NCBI GenBank assembly: GCA_037139095.1
Contig: JBAXHD010000007.1
Location: 31,269 to 95,268 of the forward strand
DNA: 64,000 bases
DNA from: WLMZ01 sp037139095
GTDB lineage: Bacteria; Actinomycetota; Acidimicrobiia; Acidimicrobiales; Ilumatobacteraceae
Direction: 5' to 3'
Positions 63,200 to 64,000 of this stretch are shown here, piece by piece (positions within the stretch are counted from its first letter, which is position 1; every line of letters starts with the position of its first letter). The notes beneath the pieces are model-generated. The model worked only from the letters and a program-made list of their open reading frames with translations, searched no databases and had not been told where the DNA came from. A program made the translations under genes and the position numbers.

Positions 63200-64000
63200 T
63201 CAGGTGCCGCAGAACGTGCGATATGGCGCGCCTTCAGCTGGCGCAGGCAATGCGTATGCGCTCAACCCTGGGCGCTCAACAAATGGGTGGGCAAGCACAT
63301 CAACCAGTTGGGTGAATGGCTTCATATCGCCAGCGGTCGCTGCCACTAGCGCTGCCTCAACCAGATGGTTGCGAGGAATGTAGATCGGGTTCACGCGATC
63401 CATCGTTACGGCTACCTCGTCGGCGGGTCGGCCATCGCTCGCTCGAGCCGCCTGCCACCGTTGCGCCCACGCATCAAACGCCAACGCGTCGGCGAACATC
63501 GCACGAGTGGGTTCAGCGTCGCCTCGCACCACATTCGAAAGCGACCGGAAGAACGACGTGAAGTCGATTGCCTGCGCGTGCAACAACGCGAGCAGATCGT
63601 CGAGCAACGTTGGGTCGTCAGACCCAACGCCGGCAAGGCCCACCTTGGCGCTCATTGCGGCCGATCGATGCGCATCGCAGCGCTCGGTAAACGACACCAA
63701 CACTGCGGTTGCCAGTTCAACTGCTTCTTCTGTGGTCTCTGCAAACAACGGCAGCAGCGTCTCGGCCAAACGCGCAAGATTCCACTGCGCCACTACTGGT
63801 TGGTTTCCATACGCGTAGCGCCCGCCGTGGTCGATCGAGCTGAACACTGTGGCCGGGTTGTAGCGATCGATAAATGCGCATGGCCCGTAATCGATCGTCT
63901 CGCCCGAGATGGTCATGTTGTCGGTGTTCATCACACCGTGCACGAAGCCCACCGACATCCAGCGCGCCAACAGCGACGCCTGCGCCTCAACCACCTCGGT
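63200..64000 (-). CDS. selO: SelO (YdiU) protein adenylyltransferase, C-terminal part
   Basis: The gene enters from beyond the right edge; 266 codons are visible. 'LLARWMSVGFVHGVMNTDNM' and 'IDYGPCAFIDRYNPATVFSS' are the pseudokinase metal and catalytic segments of SelO, and the tail 'VNPIYIPRNHLVEAAL' through 'YRTFCGT' is the conserved SelO C-terminus. SelO transfers AMP to Ser/Thr/Tyr of redox proteins. The Cys in the last four residues corresponds to the family's redox or selenocysteine site. The ATP-binding N-terminus is outside the window. Confidence 0.9.
   Translation of the reverse strand, partial: TEVVEAQASLLARWMSVGFVHGVMNTDNMTISGETIDYGPCAFIDRYNPATVFSSIDHGGRYAYGNQPVVAQWNLARLAETLLPLFAETTEEAVELATAVLVSFTERCDAHRSAAMSAKVGLAGVGSDDPTLLDDLLALLHAQAIDFTSFFRSLSNVVRGDAEPTRAMFADALAFDAWAQRWQAARASDGRPADEVAVTMDRVNPIYIPRNHLVEAALVAATAGDMKPFTQLVDVLAHPFVERPGLSAYALPAPAEGAPYRTFCGT

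Overview
The window is a continuous chromosomal stretch of a GC-rich (by eye about 60%) bacterium, densely coded on both strands. I see no rRNA, tRNA, CRISPR array, prophage or insertion sequence. Several features point to an actinobacterium, most likely of the Acidimicrobiia / Ilumatobacter type: a glucosyl-3-phosphoglycerate synthase, an F420-type luciferase-like oxidoreductase, Thr/Ser-rich lipoproteins, a DUF3048 protein, an LpqC-type esterase, GTG starts, and many ATGA/GTGA overlaps. The taxonomic call is inference.

Layout. 1-5.3 kb: partial acyl-CoA synthetase, ROK sugar kinase, PLP-dependent D-cysteine desulfhydrase-like enzyme, an ECF-like sigma factor overlapping a membrane-anchored (possibly anti-sigma) protein, an Asp/Ser-rich secreted protein and uracil-DNA glycosylase, separated by clear hairpin terminators. 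5.3-12 kb: a branched-chain amino-acid-type ABC importer compressed into three genes, a LivH-LivM fusion, an MFS-LivF-LivG fusion and a binding protein. 12-17.4 kb: BrkB-like membrane protein, a PhyH dioxygenase, a FolB-FolK fusion, a divergent dihydropteroate-synthase-like protein, GpgS and an LLM oxidoreductase. 17.4-25.3 kb: amidase, then a probable four-gene operon (carotenoid oxygenase, FGGY kinase, N-carbamoylputrescine amidase, agmatine deiminase), an SRPBCC protein and an isopenicillin-N-synthase-like dioxygenase.

25.3-34.7 kb: DUF2127 and repeat-rich membrane proteins, a SnoaL-like protein, DUF3048 lipoprotein, YVTN beta-propeller, an ABC-2 exporter pair, cold-shock protein, an HNH-like protein and an LpqC-like esterase. 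34.7-36.5 kb: a PhnY/PhnZ-like dioxygenase plus HD-oxygenase pair, suggesting oxidative phosphonate degradation. 36.6-44.8 kb: a GT-C-like membrane protein, formate/nitrite transporter, HSL-family esterase, a membrane Hsp70-NHL fusion, another PhyH protein and an SDR. 44.8-47.9 kb: an unknown acidic protein and a NERD-helicase, separated by a strong promoter, a 28-bp palindrome and a highly foldable leader.

48-55.3 kb: a VWA protein, an alkylsulfatase-like protein with degenerate metal ligands and a large sulfatase in one apparent operon, then an unknown small protein, a sigma factor with a problematic start and an RDD membrane protein. A near-identical 33-nt promoter-like element lies before the VWA gene and at the sigma gene. 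55.3-64 kb: a Rieske protein plus fatty acid desaturase, PurU, a beta-lactamase-family hydrolase, a Baeyer-Villiger-type monooxygenase, a ParDE toxin-antitoxin pair, a hydroxyisobutyrate-dehydrogenase-like enzyme with a DUF1185 protein, and the C-terminal part of SelO.

Overall this is a free-living heterotroph's mix of scavenging functions (amino acid import, phosphonates, organosulfates, lipids, polyamine synthesis). The strongest candidates for something undescribed are the MFS-ABC ATPase fusion, the structured regulatory region at 46.0-46.25 kb, the altered Hsp70-NHL protein, and the putative sigma-factor regulon around 48-54 kb.
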